In this document: positions 60,807-64,000 of the stretch, piece by piece
Numbering within the stretch: the stretch's first letter is position 1
Layout of the letters: each line of letters opens with the position of its first letter
From: Filobasidium wieringae
Taxonomy: Eukaryota; Basidiomycota; Tremellomycetes; Filobasidiales; Filobasidiaceae
Direction: 5' to 3'
NCBI GenBank assembly: GCA_001600055.1
Contig: BCIV01000002.1
Coordinates: forward strand, 190,287-254,286
DNA: 64,000 bases
Notes under the pieces: model-generated
Told to the model about the DNA's origin: nothing
Seen by the model: the letters and a program-made list of their open reading frames with translations, nothing else
Databases searched by the model: none
Program-made: the position numbers and the translations under genes

Positions 60807-61712
60807 TCATCGAGGCATTCCCATCCCTAACGGTGGTGGCGGTGCGTTCAAGCTAGCATAAGGTACTTCAGCTTTCCCAACAGCGTAACAGAATCGTCTA
60901 TAGTCTATCAGGTGTTTATCCCATTGTTGTATCGTTAGCGCTCGCTTCGGATCATCGGGAGACCCCACGGACTGACCTGGTTTTGCGAAAGAAGGATACC
61001 TCGGTGTCCCGTACCCCGCGACGGGCGGGACGTCCATCGTCGTACTCAATGGCATGGCATTAGGATAAGCAGTATGAGGCGTAGCGAATGGATTCATCCT
61101 GACGTTATTCCCGCTCATGGCTGAGAAGGTCGTATAATCCTGTGGACCCGGAGGGATCATGCTTCCCATGGGTGGAGGTGAACCGCCCATTCCTTGGGAA
61201 AAGAAACCTGGGTTCATTTGGGGATGCATGGATTGCCTGGGTCCCATTTGGCCGTGATTCATAGCGGATAGTTGAGGTGGGAGGGGTCCAAAGTTCGCCA
61301 GGTTGTTGGGGAGTGACATGGGGTGATTGGGGTACTGGTTTTGCGGAGAGAGGGGTCGACGATTCGACTGAGGGACGCGGTCATTGTGATCGTGAATGGA
61401 ATGAGAACGGTGTCGATGACTTCTGGGAGGAGGAGTAGACCGTTGTCTCTCTTCACGTTGATAGTCATGATGATCATGGTGCCCATGTGTATGCTGATGA
61501 TTACCTCCATCACGATCCCCATCACCCTCCCTCACATCATCCCGATCCCCCTCATCTCTTCCACAAGTATGTCCAACCCTCGGACTACTATAATACCTAT
61601 CCAACTCTTCATTCGTCTCGTGATCCCTTTCTCCTTCTCTCCGATAATCGGACGCCCCTCGGATCTCGATAGGTCGGCTGGAATTACGCTCGGGTGATGG
61701 GCGGTAAGACAT
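60807..61712 (-). CDS. Disordered His/Pro/Met-rich hypothetical protein
   Basis: A single-exon frame of 301 residues. The N-terminal half is highly charged and His-rich (HQHTHGHHDHHDYQREER); the middle is rich in Met, Pro, Gln and Asn. Only the C-terminal 50 residues look structured: DPKRALTIQQWDKHLIDYRR, then FCYAVGKAEVPYASL. Its low complexity suggests a nuclear or RNA-associated protein, but no family is recognised. Confidence 0.6.
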   Translation of the reverse strand: MSYRPSPERNSSRPIEIRGASDYRREGERDHETNEELDRYYSSPRVGHTCGRDEGDRDDVREGDGDRDGGNHQHTHGHHDHHDYQREERQRSTPPPRSHRHRSHSIHDHNDRVPQSNRRPLSPQNQYPNHPMSLPNNLANFGPLPPQLSAMNHGQMGPRQSMHPQMNPGFFSQGMGGSPPPMGSMIPPGPQDYTTFSAMSGNNVRMNPFATPHTAYPNAMPLSTTMDVPPVAGYGTPRYPSFAKPGQSVGSPDDPKRALTIQQWDKHLIDYRRFCYAVGKAEVPYASLNAPPPPLGMGMPR

Positions 61713-62416
61713 CTTGTTCCGATTCGTTATCGATTCGGATCTTGTACAATGATTTCTCAGGAAACACTAGACGAAACACCAGACGAGGGATCAATAATCA
61801 AGTTCAGCTCTATTAGGATAATCGAACCCCAACGTATTTATCCCCCTTCACTTTCTCCCCTTTCTCCCCATCCGCGCATCGCTAATCTCCAAGGACCTCA
61901 TAAACCCCTTTGTGACCGGTACAACTGATCTCACTTTCCCTATCCTTTCTGACTAAACGGGACGTTCCTTTGAACGCACGAATCTTACGGAAGAGCATGT
62001 ATTGCGTACGATGAGAAGAGGGTTCTGCCGGACAGGCACGTTGGTGCATGATTGATAAGAAAGTGAGGTGCGAGCGAGGTGCGAGGTTTCGGTGTTCGAT
62101 GCCGTTATACTCAGAACCCTATCATCGGCTTTCTTTTCCCTTTTTTGTCTGTCTTGCGTACCGGGTGCTGGAACGGTTTCCTCCCCAACGTGGGTGTATA
62201 GATACCAAGGTAGCTGAGGTCTTCAGGAGGCCAGTGGCGAGCTTCTCGGATTCATACCTAAAACGATCGAGTGGGATCAAATTTATGACTCATCACGTTC
62301 AGAAATTATTGAGTGGGAATCCAATCGCGAATTTAACAACTCGTCAAAAGTCCAAAGGTCTCTATTTCTTGAATTGTATAGCACAAACAACAACAGTCCC
62401 GTGAGATTCCTCAAAA
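61713..62416. promoter_or_regulatory. Divergent upstream region, hypothetical protein / PdxT
   Basis: About 700 bases between divergent genes. It presumably holds both promoters. A 118-codon open frame at 62048-62404 shows no protein-like conservation features. Confidence 0.35.
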
Positions 62417-63438
62417 ATGACTCGGATCGGTGTACTCGGCAAGTCTCCAAGCCTCAGCCCTCGCTCAAGAGGCGCATCATCTAAATCGAAATCTTCCAAT
62501 CGATAGCTCTACAAGGTGCTTTCCTGGAGCATGCCAATCACCTTAAGAAGTAAGGTTCAGCCCTGCAATCATCAGCTTCTCCGGAAAGCTAGAAGATGTT
62601 ATACAACGCGGACAGCTGATCTGATTCGGTGTGTGACGCGAATCGAATAGAGTACGATCGACTTATGATCTCGAATTCAGCGTGGTCTTTGTCAAGACTG
62701 CCGAAGAACTTGCGGTATGGATCTCATCATACTCAAGCTTGCCTTGCAACCCCACTGATTTCCCATATTATTCTGATCAGCAATGCGACGGTCTTATCAT
62801 CCCCGGCGGGGAATCCACCGTCATGCTCTCCCAAGCCAGAGCCTCTTCTATTCTCTCCGAATTACAAGAATACCTACAGAACCCAGAAAAACCCGTCTAT
62901 GGTAGTTGTGCGGGCATGATCCTGATGGCTAAAGAAGATGGAGTGGGTGGCGGAAGGAAACCCCAGAAAGGTCTGGGAGCTTTACAAGGGATGAACGTTT
63001 GGAGGAACGCTTATGGTGGTGAGTCCAGACCGTATTGTATGGTCTTGATAGTGCCTCCTCGCTGAACTAGAACTCTCCACTTGACCTGTGATGATAACAG
63101 CTCAAAACGAATCCTTTGAAGTTCAACTACCATTCGAAGGTCTAGTCAACCCAGATATCCCCTTCCCAGCCATCTTCATCCGAGCCCCAGCTATCCACTC
63201 CCTCTCCCCCTCCTCCTCCTCGACCTCAAAAGAAACCCTCTGCCTGATCCCCTCATCCATGGTCCCAGAAATCCCAGACGCAGATAGCTCTCCTTTGGGT
63301 AAACCGGACGACGAGGCGATGAGAATAGTAGCGATGAGGGAGGGGAAGAAGCTGGTCACCTCTTTCCATCCCGAGTTAAGTGGGGATTTGAGAGTGCACG
63401 AGTTCTTCTTGAGAGAATGTTGTGGGTTAGGAAAGTAG
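62417..63438 (+). CDS. Pyridoxal 5'-phosphate synthase glutaminase subunit PdxT (Sno1-like)
   Basis: Glutaminase that supplies ammonia to PdxS/Snz for de novo vitamin B6 synthesis. The protein starts MTRIGVL and continues ALQGAFLEHANHLKN, then VVFVKTAEELA. CDGLIIPGGEST is the oxyanion segment and VYGSCAGMILMA carries the nucleophile Cys. FHPELSGDLRVHEFF holds the catalytic His-Glu pair. Five exons are in frame. The first intron (after GTACTCG) uses a GC donor, GCAAGT, instead of GT; no GT donor there restores the conserved VLALQGAF. Compared with bacterial PdxT, it has a Ser-rich insertion of about 20 residues near 63190-63230. Confidence 0.92.
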
Positions 63439-63778
63439 ATTCATACCGGAATTTCACTTGGGAGTTTTTTTGTGCATGTGCATTGTATGCTGATCAGGCA
63501 TGGTTTGATATGGTCCAGTCTTGTGACGCCGGAGCAGGTAGACTTGACCAGATGAAGACCTACGATCTTGTGAATAAGACTGAAATTGGGTCCTCTCACC
63601 AAATATCAAAAGTGAGGCACCCGAGACGGTTGACAGAATGATCTTCCACAGGTAGCTTGGGAAGTCGGCAACCGACGAACCCTTCCCATCGGTCCATAAA
63701 AAAACAGCCTAGGCTTATGTGTGCAATATGGATACAGTGTTACGTTCTACTCTCATTCTATTAGCTCTCGCTCCTCCC
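63439..63778. other. Convergent 3' region
   Basis: About 340 bases between convergent stop codons. Nothing is recognised. Confidence 0.35.
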
Positions 63779-64000
63779 TCACTCATCCGCCTCGAAGTCA
63801 AACTCATCCATCTCATCCTCATCCTCATCATCCGCATCCGCATTCAACCTCGTCGACCCAATCGGTGTCCGATCCCTCTGTCTCTCCTCCCCCCTCAATT
63901 TCCGTTGTAACCGGCTCAACCCGACTCTCCAATCAGGCATCCGTTTCTCTTCCTCTTCACTATCCTCTTCGTAATCGTCATGATCTTCCGTATTATAATA
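63779..64000 (-). CDS. Acidic protein C-terminus, partial
   Basis: The minus strand is open from the window edge to a stop at 63779. It encodes an acidic stretch (DDYEEDSEEEEKR), a short conserved-looking piece MPDWRVGLSRLQRKLRGERQ, and an acidic tail, DEDEDEMDEFDFEADE. The upstream part of the gene is outside the window. No family is recognised. Confidence 0.5.
   Translation of the reverse strand, partial: YYNTEDHDDYEEDSEEEEKRMPDWRVGLSRLQRKLRGEERQRDRTPIGSTRLNADADDEDEDEMDEFDFEADE

Noticed and set aside
61259..61697. Opposite-strand and other-frame proteins over the His-rich gene
   Set aside because: They are Met/Ile/Thr-rich shadows of the low-complexity coding strand.

Overview
The window comes from a basidiomycete fungus, most likely a Tremellomycetes-type yeast. 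Genes are packed closely on both strands and are broken by many short (about 45-70 nt) GT-AG introns. The gene set is typical of fungi: a Rom2-like RhoGEF, CDK8/Ssn3, a Siz/PIAS SUMO ligase, Nrd1 and PdxT. All assignments come from reading translated exons by eye and splicing them by hand; no database search was run.

Layout. 1-14190 is ordinary chromosome: a large RhoGEF with two DH domains (its 5' end lies outside the window), RNA polymerase subunit Rpb12 with an inferred 2-nt exon, a tRNA-Val, mitochondrial LETM1, a PPP4R2-like phosphatase subunit and a tRNA-Ser(GCU). 14571-26665 looks like an accessory island. It begins with a tRNA-Phe-like sequence whose anticodon region is repeated as a perfect 20-bp direct repeat around a 274-bp segment that holds a perfect 66-bp palindrome and two further hairpins. 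Behind it lie long genes that match no core fungal family I know: a roughly 984-codon reading frame cut by a stop inside a 15-bp duplication, a GIY-YIG-like nuclease, a protein with uracil-DNA-glycosylase-like motifs plus a zinc-finger-like motif, and an OTU-type cysteine protease. The island ends in a minisatellite with an assembly gap. This is the best candidate for an undescribed mobile element or genomic island, although I found no recognisable transposase, integrase, reverse transcriptase or polymerase.

26666-64000 is again ordinary chromosome: four-RRM Nrd1, CCT4, ESCRT-III Vps60, a Siz/PIAS SUMO E3, a PA-TM-RING E3, a tandem array of five small paralogous basic proteins (the first carrying a nonsense codon), a conserved hypothetical protein, ribosomal protein uL13, an MFS transporter, an amidohydrolase, a ZIP zinc transporter, CDK8, an NCBP3-like protein, a TRIC-like channel, a disordered His-rich protein, PdxT, and the 3' end of an acidic protein.

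Most core genes are housekeeping and are not functionally linked, beyond shared divergent promoters (LETM1/PPP4R2, CCT4/Vps60, MFS/amidohydrolase, CDK8/NCBP3-like). Coordinates give the genomic span from start to stop codon, introns included. Start codons of multi-exon genes are inferred.
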